From: Anisus vortex
Lineage: Eukaryota; Mollusca; Gastropoda; Planorbidae
DNA length: 64,000 nt
Reading direction: 5' to 3'
Assembly (NCBI GenBank): GCA_949126835.1
Contig: CASBPS010000116.1
Span: forward strand, 682,001-746,000
Shown: positions 46,201 through 57,009 of the stretch, one piece after another
How the letters are laid out: each line of letters begins with the position of its first letter
How positions within the stretch are numbered: position 1 is the stretch's first letter
Notes under the pieces: generated by a model
What the model was told of the DNA's origin: nothing
The model's input: the letters and a program-made list of their open reading frames with translations, nothing else
Database searches by the model: none
Translations under genes and position numbers: made by a program

Positions 46201-48045
46201 TTTGAATATCTAAAAACTGTAAACGGTGAAGTTTGCCAGACTTTCAGAGAAGCTTGCCAAAGGCGTGGATTACTTGAAGATGATAGACATTGGGACCACA
46301 CTTTATCAGAGGCTGTTTTAAGATCTTCTCCGGAGCAGATAAGAAATCTTTTTTGCATTATTCTTACTATATGCAACCCATCCAATCCAAACGGTCTGTG
46401 GGAGAAGTATAGAGAGTCCATGAGCGAAGATTTACCACGTGATAACTCAATTAGAGCAAGTTCAACACTTCGTTCAAATTGTTCTTCAGATATTTTCAAC
46501 TTGGCCCTAATTCTGTTGGAGGATAAATGTTTATCAATAAACAACAAAACACTACCAGACTTAGGATTACAGCCTCCTAAAAGAAATGAGCGGGATATTC
46601 TAGACAAAGACCTGATAAGAGAAAAAAACTATAACATTGAAGAACTACACAAATATGTAGAATCCAACAAAGTTCTGTTAAACAGCGATCAAACTGAAGC
46701 ATATGAGGTTATTATGTATCATGTCAATGAAGAAAAAGGAGGAATATTTTTTCTCGATGCTCCTGGAGGAACAGGAAAAACCTTCTTAATAAACATAATC
46801 CTTGCAGAAATAAGAATGAAACGTGATTTGGCAATCGCAATAGCATCATCTGGAATTGCTTCGACGTTATTAGATGGAGGAAGAACGGCGCACTCGGCTC
46901 TACGGTTACCTCTAAATATTGCCAATGAGCAACATCCAACATGCAACATTAGCAAAGCCTCTGGCCAAGCAAAGGTTCTAAAAACCTGCAAAATAATTGT
47001 ATGGGATGAATGTACAATGGCGCACAAAAAGTCACTTGAAGCTCTTGACTTAACATTGCAGGATTTAAGAGACAATAGTCAACTCATGGGAGGTGCTCTG
47101 GTGGTGTTAGCTGGCGATTTTCGTCAAACTCTTCCTGTCATACCAAGGTCAACACCAGCGGATGAAATCAATGCTTGCCTCAAATCTTCTTTTCTTTGGC
47201 GAAATGTTAAAACAATAAAATTAAGAACAAATATGAGAGTGCAGCAACAAAAAGAAGCAGGTGCACTCATTTTTGCTGAAAATCTTTTACACATTGGTGA
47301 AGGGACTTACCCCACGCAGATGAAATCAGGGGACATTACCTTTCTTGATGACTTCTGCAAAAGAGTGACATCCCTACAAGATCTTATCCACCAAGTGTAT
47401 CCGAACCTTTCGGAAAATTACCTTAACAAGGAATGGCTGTGTGACCGAGCAATTCTTGCTTCTAAGAACACATCTGTCAGTGAGTTGAATGGCCTGATTC
47501 AGGACATGATACCCGGAACATGTACTGAATACGCATCATTTGATTCCGTCACGGATGTCAATGAAACCGTTAACTACCCTACGGAATTTTTAAATTCTCT
47601 GGACACACCCGGGATGCCACCGCATAAACTTCAACTCAAAATTGGATCACCCATAATTCTACTCCGAAACATAAACCCGCCAATACTTTGTAATGGAACA
47701 CGCTTATGCATCAAAAGTTTATTCCCTAATGTGATAGAAGCGACAGTGTTGACTGGGAAAGGAAAAGGAGAAGATGTGTTTATTCCAAGAATCCCAATTA
47801 TTCCAACAGACATGCCCTTCTCTTTCAAGCGTCTGCAGTTTCCCGTCAGGTTGGCATTTTCCATTACAATTAACAAGTCACAGGGTCAATCAATCAAGTG
47901 CACTGGAATTAATTTGGAATATCCATGTTTCTCCCATGGGCAATTATATGTTGCCTGCTCAAGAGTTGGCTCTCCTAATCAACTATTCATATTTGCACCA
48001 ATGTCAAAAACAAGGAATGTTGTATATAAAGATGTGTTACAATGA
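43249..48045 (+). pseudogene. Helitron Rep/helicase, one in-frame stop
   Basis: About 1,598 codons with a single TAG at 45124-45126 (codon 626). The protein nicks and replicates Helitron DNA by rolling circle. Residue order: PPKKRKL, a nuclear-signal-like patch (2-8); charged 23-residue repeats (49-209); a Cys-rich patch, YICKYCQAKKF..MCC (about 240); the Helitron N-terminal fold ending DLFITFTCNPDW (about 605); GLPHSHNLIWL, the HUH motif (about 673); YICKYVNKG, the two-tyrosine motif (about 815); then a PIF1-type helicase with DAPGGTGKT (1170), VWDECTM (1250), GDFRQTLPV (1288), KLRTNMRV, TINKSQGQS (1541) and ACSRVGS (1570). No RPA or endonuclease domain. ATG at 43249 follows the leader repeats; the next in-frame Met after the stop is not a real start. 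Near-intact, likely recent. Confidence 0.93.
43393..43875 (+). repeat. 69-bp coding repeat in Rep/helicase N-terminus, 7 units
   Basis: Encodes ETSEERQKRLEKKREGETTS plus RAT. Units 2-5 are almost identical at DNA level; units 1, 6 and 7 are diverged. Highly charged and probably helical. Similar Glu-Arg-Gln-Arg-Leu repeats precede many animal Helitron Rep proteins; copy number here was recently expanded. Confidence 0.9.
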
Positions 48046-48687
48046 GCATATGGCCTATTGCAAAGTATTGATTTTTAAAAAATTATTGTCAAATTCGTAA
48101 GACAGAAATAATTTTATTTTCCAATAAAATATCATTATGCGATCATTGGACATAATTTAACAAACATAAAAAAAAAGTTTCTTCTTTGTTTCTTATGGGT
48201 TTCATTTGTTATTGTTTTTCATGTTGAATTTAAAATGTAATTCTAAGTTCCTTCCAAAGCAACAATAAATGAATAAATAGCAAATAACAACAACAATAAA
48301 AAAACAACAAACAAACAAAACAACAATAACATAGGTCTACGACTTAATGTTATCTTTAAAAAATATAGCAAACAATAATTTAAAAATTAAAAGTACTGTC
48401 GAAATGACATGTCAATTCTGTTTTACAGAAACAAAGTTTAACTACCCAATAAACTTAACACGATTAGATCGCAAGGGGGCATACTTTGACCAAGAATTTA
48501 AAAAAATTGAATATTTGTTTTTCCTTTTTTGTTGTATATTGAATGGGTGTATATTAATCTCTGCAAAACAACAATACAAAAATAAATACTGACCACAACA
48601 AAATAACAACAATTTTATGAATGTTGCAAAAAAAATCAACAAAAAAAGAATAAACAAACTATAGTGTGTCAAACATAGTCTATACAA
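48046..48687 (+). other. Helitron unit 7 3' region, non-coding
   Basis: About 140 bp of private sequence, then the common tail of the units. A minus-strand frame of 89 codons is a by-product of the shared tail. Confidence 0.6.
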
Positions 48688-48718
48688 GCCCGTTCGAAGA
48701 ATCGGGCACATCAGCTAG
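48688..48718 (+). terminator. Helitron 3' terminal hairpin and CTAG end (unit 7)
   Basis: The stem GCCCG/CGGGC closes a 10-base loop, then a short spacer and CTAG before T. In Helitrons this hairpin ends rolling-circle replication; it is not an RNA terminator. Confidence 0.85.
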
Positions 48719-48746
48719 TATATATATAAATCTCAAAAGGAATATG

Positions 48747-48777
<31 letters not shown>

Positions 48778-49643
48778 GTATGTACATACCGCATAATCTT
48801 TTTAAATACTGGACATAAAAACGTGAAATTTGCTACAAATATTCTTTGCGTTACGGCGGTGAACACTGTCAAGGTTTTAAAAAAATTAAAATGACCGCAG
48901 TGGTCAGTTTGGTCAAAAAACGCGAAAAAATCACAACTTTTGATTCACATTGTCTTTGCCAGTACAACTTTTTATAGTTTTTCGTCACAAAGTTAGAAAA
49001 AAAAGGATGCGCTGAGATTATTTTTATGACGTCATCAATCTTTGCGCATGGATTTTATAGCAATGAAGGGACATTTTTCATTCATGTTTAAATTGACGTC
49101 ATCAAACTATGTGCATGGATTTTATTATCTCAACTCAATGACGGGAACAAATTTTCTTCATGTTTAAATTGTCTACGTGCCGTAAACAACATAAATTCTT
49201 TACACTACCAATACTGTAGTTGATTTTCTTAATCTATCACTACTTTAATACTTTACATTGTGAATACATGACTTAAAGCTAATTAATAATTTAAAACTTT
49301 ACAAACATAGGACAAAGCAAATAGATTTAGCATTTTTTTTTCTGTTTAGGGAAGTAATACCGACGCCTTACTAAGCTTATTTAAACGCAGTGGTCCTGGT
49401 TACACTCTATATTTAAGCTTATAATTATATGGCGTCATCAAATTTTGCGTATTTATGCGTTTAAGAAGGGAACAAAATTTTGTTTTAATTTGCGTCGTTT
49501 TTTGTGGAATGCAATATTTAAATGGTATAAGTTACCGGTAAATACTTTATCCCCGCTTAAGACTATTGTTTATAACTCCATGGGTTATTTTATCCAGTTC
49601 CGAGAACTGGGCACCTTTAGGCTTATCGCCTAGGTAACTGCCA

Positions 49644-49963
49644 TTGTTTAAATTACCGGGCAATGTTTAAATTACCGGGCAATGTTTATAATACCGGGCA
49701 ATGTTTATAATACCGGGCAATGTTTAAACTACCGGGCAATGTTTAAATTACCGGGCAATGTTTATAATACCGGGCAATGTTTATAATACCGGGCAATGTT
49801 TAAATTACCAGGCAATGTTTAAATTACCGGGCAATGTTTAAATTACCGGGCAATGTTTATAATACTGGGCAATGTTTATAATACCGGGCAATGTTTAAAT
49901 TACCGGGCAATGTTTATATTACCGGGCAATGTTTAATTTGCCGGGCAATGTTCAAATTGCCGG
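49644..49963. repeat. 19-bp minisatellite in unit 8, about 17 copies
   Basis: Same two variants as in the other units. Length is closest to that of unit 1, and the flanking body also resembles unit 1. Confidence 0.9.
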
Positions 49964-50440
49964 AACTAAATTTTTAAAGTTTTAATTCGTGTCGTATACG
50001 TTTTATAAACATTATTTCATAAGGGTTTCATTTGTTATTGTTTTACATGTTGAATAGAAAATTTAATTCTAAGTTTGCTTCCAAAGCAACAATAAATAAA
50101 TAAATAGCAAATAAACAAAAACAACACAACATAGGTCTGCGACTTAATGTTTGTCGTAAAAACAATATATCAAACAATCATTAAAAAAAAAAAAGTACTG
50201 TCGAATGTTCTTAATCAATGAATAGAACAAAATATATTCATGTTTTAATTTGCGTCGTAATTTATAGCGGGCAATTTTGTAATTGTTATAATGGGTGATG
50301 AGTAATGATTTTAACGGGTAATTCATGTTGTAGCGGGCAAATAAAAAATTACCTCACGTTTAAATTCGTGTCGTAGGTCATGCGGGCAATCTCATTATAA
50401 CTGCCTGAGTAGTTAGAGTGTATGTAAACATAATTTTTAG

Positions 50441-50473
50441 CCGGTTCGGAGGACCGGGCACATAATCGGCTAG
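50441..50473 (+). terminator. Helitron 3' terminal hairpin and CTAG end (unit 8)
   Basis: CCGGTTCGGAGGACCGG hairpin, then GCACATAATCGG and CTAG. A Helitron replication terminator of the second sequence type in the array. Confidence 0.85.
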
Positions 50474-52040
50474 TTTATTATAAGTGCTACTTCTAAACAG
50501 GGGCGAAGCTCGAATGCAAGAGGGAGGGGGGGGGGTGTTCAAAATTTCGACTTAAAAAAATATGTACTATATTTTCGAAAACAAATTTAATATATGTTTG
50601 TCACACGAGAGTTCCGCCCACTCTTGAAATCTAGTCTTAATTGATACAAGAACATGAAACAAGTTTTTTATTTACACATAAGAGACACTTATCTACCGTT
50701 TCTCTATCCTGGACTACTTCATTTATAATGTTGAATTTGATTTTAGAGCAGACCATTTATCGAAATCATTTTATACGCTCAAATTTTACAATGTATTATA
50801 TCTTTACAATTGTTTAAATATATTATACGGTTGTGCTTTAAAATTTCTCAATTAAAAATGAAAAAGTTATAAATTGTTTGTTGACCAGTAAATTGGTTTG
50901 ACTTTAAAGTTATCGTGACGTAATATAGAACTGTAGAAAAATATATCTAACGATAATGGTAACCATATTTTAAGGGAGTTCAATCAATGTTTATTTCAGT
51001 ATTTTTTCTTTTAAAGCCAGTTGAAGCCGTTAAAGTCTGTGCAAATCTAATCATCATACCTAATTTACCTAATTTATATGCTAATTTGAAGCTAAATTTC
51101 TGGCTTAATTTAAATTCTGCTTAAAGACTAATTTATGTCGCAATTTAAATTCTGCTTAAAGACTAATTTCTGTCATAATTTAAAGGCTGTTTTATAACCC
51201 ATTTCTCTCGTAATTAATAATGTGATTTTAAGATTATCTACAGTCGCAATTGAATGATTTGTTTGTATGTAATTGATGATTTAATTAAATTGTTTTGAAT
51301 AATTTAAAATCCAACACAGGTTTTCCCGCTGTGAATTCTACTATAGTTTACTGTCGTATCCGTCAAAGATGTATGACGTCTCTCAGTGTAAATATTTGTG
51401 TTTGTGTCCACACACTAGTGGGCCGCCACCTGTAGGAAGAAAATCTTCGGCAATAAAACAAAGTTGTGTTTTAGTCCTAATTGTATCATATTCCTTAGTG
51501 TCACCATTATTTTTACTTATAATATATGAACACTAGAGGGGCATCTTATTTAACTGTAAGTAGGCTCGTTTAACGGGATCTCCACAGTAAAATAAAGAAG
51601 AAGAAGATAAAACATTATTATAATAATTTTTGAACAATAAGACTATAGTCAATATCACTTTCACCTTGCTCAACACTTTCACCACAGACACACTCTAACC
51701 CACACCAAGTGGAGCCGTAATTGATATAGTCAAGACAAACTGTTAAATAAAACAAACTAACACAATTGGAAGATGACAGACATACACTCAACTTTAGAAA
51801 CATTAGAAACAAAGTACATAGTACACCTTGTAAGATAATCTAAGCCATATTTCTTCTTCTTACAAGAAACCAACATAAATACACTAGACTCAGACGAGCA
51901 ATAATATTCTTTAAAGAAGGAGCGTCTGTAATATATCATATAAGATAAAGATATCGAGTAAGTTTCTTAGAACTAACATCCTACTAAGATATTTTAGGGC
52001 AAGCATTTGTTCACTCAATAGCTAAGTTTATTAACTAATT
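50474..52040 (+). repeat. Dispersed repeat family T, copy 1, with unclassified flanks
   Basis: Two stretches match 58128-58665 in order: TCTAGTCTTAATTGATACAA ... GAACTACTTCATTT-like words (50620-50830), and AAGATATTTTAGGGCAAGCA ... CACTCAATA (51880-52020). Between them, 51300-51610 ends AAATAAAGAAGAAGAAG, like a retroelement tail, but no coding is seen. A CAGGGGCGAAGCTCG...G-run at 50500-50535 resembles a transposon end without a partner. Confidence 0.5.
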
Positions 52041-52499
52041 TATTATTCAATACGGTCAATGAGTCTACAGTTACAGGAAGGGGAAATCAATTTTATAAAA
52101 ACAAAGAGAATTATGTAGACAGTTTAATAGACAAAAGCTCTATAGTACAAACGGAAAGTTTGATTTTGAGAATTGTACCAGTTTCTTCAATTTGTTATAT
52201 ATAAAGAAAACTGGTAAAGACATATAATTACTAACACATTGAAGAACTTAAAACTTTTCAAGAGACAATTACAAGACATCATATAAAATTTCCTGTTTGA
52301 GTTTAGGATACGTTAACAAATACTGATGCATTACTAGTCTATTTTTTACAACTGCAAGAGAAATGATTGCAAGATCAACCAACACATAACTCATGTTATA
52401 ATTTCAAATATTGGGGCTATCTCAAATGCTGGATGCAGAAAAAATCGTTTCTCAGACTATGATCGTTGGCAAAGATTTTTTAAACAGTATTTTTTAAAC
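52041..52499. other. AT-rich non-coding spacer
   Basis: No gene or element identified. Confidence 0.4.
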
Positions 52500-53740
52500 A
52501 TTAAAACAAAGATCCTTTGAATAGTGAAGTGCGAGGAAGTGACGTTATTCTATACAAATATCAAATCGAGGTACACATTTTACAGTAATTTGTGTTGAAT
52601 ATCTCATGTTTGTTTCATTTGTTATTGCATTTGATCTTGTTTATTAAAATCAGTAAACTTTTTATTCAGCTCGAATATAAGCCTCATAAAAACATAAACA
52701 CAACTATGTGTGGCGATTTCATTTTTACATTTAGATTTGACTCTTAACGGTTTATATTGGTGAGGGTGGAAAGGGGAGGCTGTGGGCCAATATTTCTGTA
52801 TAGTTGGTCGAAAATGTTAGGAACTTTCGCCCTCTATGTTCTCTTTTTTTTCTTACAGTCTTCTTTTCTTTCAAATAAAGTTATTGTGCATAGTTACATG
52901 TACAATAACAATATTATAAGTAAAAAATATAATTAGATCTAAACATATTAAATCCACCCATTCTTATTTTCTTTCATTTTAATTCTTAGAGCCCTAATTA
53001 TAAGGCCGTTTAAAAATTAGATACGTGACAAAATATAACGCACAATTAATAGAAGTAAATTGGGTACCAATGAAAACAAACTAGTAGCTTAAAAGGTGTT
53101 TAAAAAATTATTACTAAAGGTAAAAATAATAATTTATCCATTGTAGATTTAGTATTTTATTACCATTATGAGTTTTAATAATAATTTTCGCAATAGGTTT
53201 TATTTAAATGCAAATTGTGAAGTAAAAATACATATTTACAAATAAATAATTTTTCCAAATGACATGAAAAAAGCAATTATTTCCCTTGGTTATATTTTAA
53301 AGTTACTCCAATCCAGATGTCTTAAATTTAAATTTAAGTTGCTGGAAATGTATGATGGATTTAATTTTGTCATCAATTATTATATATGACAGTAACTAAG
53401 TCTATGTACAATTTAATATGTTTGTTTGTCTATAAACGTTTATGTATTCTTTGTTAGTCAAAATATAGCCTACAATTCAGTATATTTGATGACAGGACAC
53501 TAAAACACAAAATGGTCGATTATACGATTTTTTAATACAAATTATTTTTTCAACTTGGTTTACTACACAGGTATAATATCTTATAACATTTTCAAGGCGA
53601 CGCCATGTGAATTTATGCCTTTTTAAAATGTAATTTGATTTAATTTTACAATATTATATTTTTTAGATGCAAAATTCTCACAGTATGTCAGTTTTCACTT
53701 TGTGTATTATTCTAATTGCTCCCTCCTTTCGCAAGCTATA
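52500..53740 (+). repeat. Family R, copy 7
   Basis: Order of landmarks: CATAAACACAACTATGTGTG, GGAAAGGGGAGGCTGTG, CGCCCTCTATGTTCTC, AGAGCCCTAATTATAAGGCC, AACTAGTAGCTTAAAAGGTG, TTTCCCTTGGTTATATTTTA, AAATTCTCACAGTATGTCAG. Matches 16060-17225 and 28640-29690. Confidence 0.65.
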
Positions 53741-54050
53741 AACTTTTATTTTAATATATACCTAGGGTTTGCTCACTTAAACTTCTCTTAACAAATTTTA
53801 TAGAATGCCAAACCACGTCTTCACGGAGGTCTGGAAAAAAATTCTTAAAAATACTTGTAATTACCCAGACCAAAACCTTATATTTTAATTTACTTTTTTT
53901 TTTACTTCGTATCCCTACAAAAGTTTGAATATGTGATGCCTTCTATATGGAACATCTTTACTCAGACAAGAGAAAAAACAAATAGAAACACTAGAGAACA
54001 GAAGTACGAAGAGTAGTTATAATAAAATATTATATTCTAATCATTAAACT
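53741..54050. other. Spacer left of the nested LINE/hAT complex
   Basis: No gene recognised. A sharp left edge for the LINE near 54051 cannot be fixed, and no target duplication was seen. Confidence 0.35.
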
Positions 54051-54512
54051 CTAATATAGAAATGCAATCCTGTTGGTTCTGGTTACTTGGCCATACCATT
54101 CCAGTTTCCTTTTCTTGATTGGTGCCAGCAGGTATTCATATTTTCCAACTTCCTGGCGTATTCTTTTTCGTATCTGTTCATGGGAGATATGGTCTTTATA
54201 GCAGACACTGAGTAGATTTCTAAAGCATCTCATCTCCATGGCGTTTATCTTCTTTCCCAGCTCAGCTGTTAATGTCCATGACTCACAAGCATATAACAAA
54301 ATGGAGAGGACCAGTGAGCGCATTGGCCTGATTTTGGTGCTGAGGGCTACGTTCTTGTGTTTCCATATTGTCTCGAGCCTCTTTTGTGATGATATTGTCT
54401 GGGCAATCCTGGACATTACTTCTGGTTTGGAGCCCTCTTCGGATACAATAGTTCCTAGGTATTTGAAGCTGCTTACTGTTTCCAAACTTTGCCTACCAAT
54501 CTTGATCTGCAT
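54051..54512 (-). pseudogene. LINE RT thumb region, inverted 5' part of a twin-primed insertion
   Basis: The minus strand reads VSSFKYLGTIVSEEGSKPEV, then VLSILLYACESWTLTAEL, EMRCFRNLLSVCYKDHIS, RKRIRQEVGKYEYLL and KRKLEWYGQVTRTNRI. These are the thumb and post-RT blocks of an RTE/CR1-like LINE ('craniofacial development protein 2-like' in many databases). It stops just where the + strand fragment (54515-54572, continued at 57002) begins with WFYVTKTNRL. The layout of an inverted upstream part, then the 3' part in the opposite sense, is the classic 5' inversion. Confidence 0.75.
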
Positions 54513-54514
54513 AG

Positions 54515-54572
54515 TGATTTCGCTGGTTTTACGTTACCAAAACAAACAGGCTTGTAAAAATCATTCTGCAGG
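54515..54572 (+). pseudogene. LINE 3' part, left piece, split by a hAT-like insertion
   Basis: Reads RWFYVTKTNRLVKIILQ up to the hAT-like target site, and continues after the insertion at 57010 with the reading frame restored if the 8-bp duplication is counted once. Confidence 0.7.
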
Positions 54573-55542
54573 CAGTGGCGTAGCCAGGGGGGGGGGGGGA
54601 GCAGGGGAAGCGGCTGCTCCCCCTACGACCATTTTCGAAAAAAAAGGGCCTTTTTGGGAATATTATTTTAATTAATAATTTTAACAAACAATTAATGCAG
54701 GAAATGTTTATTTACAACTGTTCAACGTAAATTAATTTTAATTCTATAATAATTAAATCTAGTAATGAAGACCATATTGTTGGATTAATATAAAGAAATA
54801 ATAAATAGTCAGTAATATTTGTTATGCTACAAAACATAACTTGTTTGACATCACTATTGAATCAAATGTGAAAACTTTTTTAATTGAAGGGAGATAATTA
54901 ACCCGTTTTATTTGCGCTAATATTTATATGTTTCTTTTATAAAATAATGAATGACTTACTATTTACAACTTACAAATGGTGAAACTGTAAAAAGTGTTTA
55001 AAAATTATATAACTATTAAATGACTAATGACTGAATTTCCATGAATGAATAAATGAAATTATATGTATAATTTAAAACATTACATTAACTACCCAGTTTG
55101 TATGATTACTACGTAACTATTCCACTTAACTATATTGATGGATATATTAACGATACAATAACAAATATTATAAGTACATCTCAAATTATAATACATATTA
55201 AAAGATGTTATAGCCTCATATTGACAACAAAATGATAATGTTTAGAAAATAATTACCATAAATGTTAAAATTTATTATTAAAATATTATGTTTCATATAA
55301 ATGCAAATAAAAATGATAATAATCACAAACGAGTTAATTTAATATTAAATATAAAACGCTTTAGCAATTTTCTCAATAAAAGTCAATTGGCTTTTGGCCT
55401 TCGTCTTGCTACGGAGTTAAATTGTCCAATAAAAATAATTGTAAAAAGTATAATAGAGACAGATTGACTTTTAGGCTGTTGGCACGCTGAATGATTTAGA
55501 AATCCTTGATTGGCACACTATTAAGAAAAGGTTGCCGACCAA

Positions 55543-55945
55543 TGATGTATCAATGGTGCGTGATACTTCGAAACTAAAGATACCCACATAAGTGGAAAGA
55601 AAAGAAGAGAAATATGTTTTTTTTAAAACAAATTTCCATTTGTTAAGAATATAACAGTCGGGCGTGGTATTTTACCAGCTGAGAGGACAAAATTAGAAAA
55701 GAATAGAGCGTTCCTAAAACGTAGCATAGAGACAGTGTTTTGATGTCTATAGTGGCGATTTATCTCGTCTTTTAAAATCAAAAGAAGAAAAGAGCAGACC
55801 TATACAAGCATTTGCGTTGATTCAATAAATACTTTTCGATATTAGATGTTCATCCCGATAATGCGCAGTAGATGCAATCAATTATGCAGAAATTTCCATC
55901 ACTATAAGCTGCTAGAAAAAGAATCGTGGATGGTTAAATAAAAAC
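55543..55945. other. hAT-like interior, decayed
   Basis: Shared in part (55810-55935) with 13977-14080 in reverse. On the + strand, 55630-55720 has AWYFTS and EDKIRKE-like words, vaguely reminiscent of a transposase N-terminus, but stops are dense. No gene supported. Confidence 0.4.
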
Positions 55946-56930
55946 TGCACTATTATCATCATCATCATCATCAATCCCAGGACCGTCGTGGTCGTTGGGG
56001 GGATCAAATAGGCACTGCAGCAGTCGTCTTTCTCCACTTTTGCCTATCTTGAGCGGTTGTCAATAGTTGAGTCAACTGCAGCCCTGTCCAACACTACACA
56101 TTGTCGAACCAGCATCTCCGCTGACGGCCTCTCCTACGCCCACATTCCACCGTAACCTGAGGATTTTTTTTGACAGGCTATTGTATCGCAACGCATGAAC
56201 AAACCATGTCAGTTTGCGCCTTTTTATTGTTGCCATAATGTTTTCTTGAGAACCTGCAATTGAGGATATTATGTCGCACACATAGGCCTACGCATTAGTC
56301 CTGTGTTCTACGTAGGAGATTCTAAGTATTTTTCTCATGCATTTATTTTCGAAAGCCTGCAACTTGCCTTCAGTTGCTGATAGCAGCGTCCATGTCTCAC
56401 ATCTATTTAGAACAATAGTTCTGACAAGGTCTCTGTAAAGTCTAAGCTTTGTTGAGAGACCAATGCTTTTACTGGTCCAGATTCTGTTTAGGCGAGCCAT
56501 TGCCGCCATTGCAGTTCCAATCCGTGCTCGAATTTCTGACTCACAGCTCACAGCTTCGTCTGCGTATATGATTGCTCCTAGATATTTGAAATTATTTGCT
56601 TCTTCCAGTTGTTGGTTCAATATGATGTTTGCACTTTTGGCATCTGTAGTGTTGATCATTATTGTACTCTTTTCTGAACTGATTTCCATTCCGTATGCCT
56701 TTGCTCTATCTGCAAGCTTATCTGTGAGCTCTTGTAGCTCTTTGTTGCTCCCGTCCAACAGGTCGATATCATCAGTAAATCTTAGATTGCATAGGGGTCT
56801 TCCCCCAATGAAGATTGAAGGATGGTAATCATCAAGTGTTTCTTGCATGATTTGTTCTAGGAAGATATTGAATAGAACTGGCGATAAGATGCAGCCTTCT
56901 CGGACTCTTAGTTCTTCTATTAATCAGGAA
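55946..56930 (-). pseudogene. LINE RT-to-end fragment nested in the hAT-like element
   Basis: Minus strand: LRVREGCILSPVLFNIFLEQ (motif B), LRFTDDIDLLDGSNKEL (motif C as TDD rather than ADD), KYLGAIIYADEAVSCESEI, TIVLNRCETWTLLSATEG, KCMRKILRISYVEHRTN, then after frameshifts KRRKLTWFVHALRYNSL and QDRQKWRKTTAAVP. It ends in an (ATG)n tail seen as repeated ATC at 55946-55973, the simple-repeat end of this LINE group. The FTDD change would affect the residue before the catalytic pair. A 5'-truncated, dead insertion. Confidence 0.8.
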
Positions 56931-57009
56931 AAATTTATAAAAGCGGGGCCTTTTTCCTAAAAGTTCGCTCCCTCTAGCGTCAAAACCTGGCTACGCCACT
57001 GTCTGCAGG

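Larger units (their letters stand above)
41991..48718 (+). mobile_element. Helitron unit 7, near-autonomous
   Basis: Starts with the common head at 41991, follows the same body to about 42310 (TGACGTCA at 42289), then has private sequence with tandem repeats and the Rep/helicase gene (43249-48045). After the gene it rejoins the common tail (GGGTTTCATTTGTTATTG near 48195). The 3' end is the hairpin GCCCGTTCGAAGAATCGGGC (48688-48707), then ACATCAG and CTAG at 48715-48718, followed by T: a textbook Helitron 3' end (hairpin, CTRR, insertion before T). It supplies what the neighbouring short units lack and shares both ends with them. Confidence 0.88.
48719..50473 (+). mobile_element. Helitron unit 8, right-most
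   Basis: Begins directly after the CTAG of unit 7. Head with seven GGCTG-type repeats, TGACGTCA at 49027 and 49094, 19-bp array at 49644-49963, and the CCGGT-type hairpin (50441-50457). It ends CTAG at 50470-50473 before T. This is the true outer 3' end of the array; flanking DNA to the right is unrelated. Confidence 0.85.
54573..57001. mobile_element. hAT-like element with CAGTGGCGTAGCCAGG ends, composite interior
   Basis: Perfect 16-bp inverted ends and a perfect 8-bp duplication, TCTGCAGG (54565-54572 and 57002-57009). The interior is a mosaic. 54830-55542 matches the hAT relic at 14740-15360 and includes its right end (GGTTGCCGACC near 55542). 55810-55935 matches the inverse of 13977-14080. 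55946-56930 is an inserted LINE. 56930-57001 matches the inverse of 13816-13880. No transposase of its own is intact. Confidence 0.85.

Noticed and set aside
29911..50473. Classification as Helentron/DINE-1 because of internal tandem repeats
   Set aside because: The encoded protein has no endonuclease domain, and the unit 7 and 8 ends are hairpin plus CTAG before T, which fits canonical Helitrons better.
50495..50540. Transposon end CAGGGGCGAAGCTCG with G run
   Set aside because: No inverted partner or target duplication found, so it is not listed as an element.
51300..51610. Solo LTR
   Set aside because: It has an AATAAA-like word and a GAA-rich end, but no convincing TG...CA borders or target duplication.
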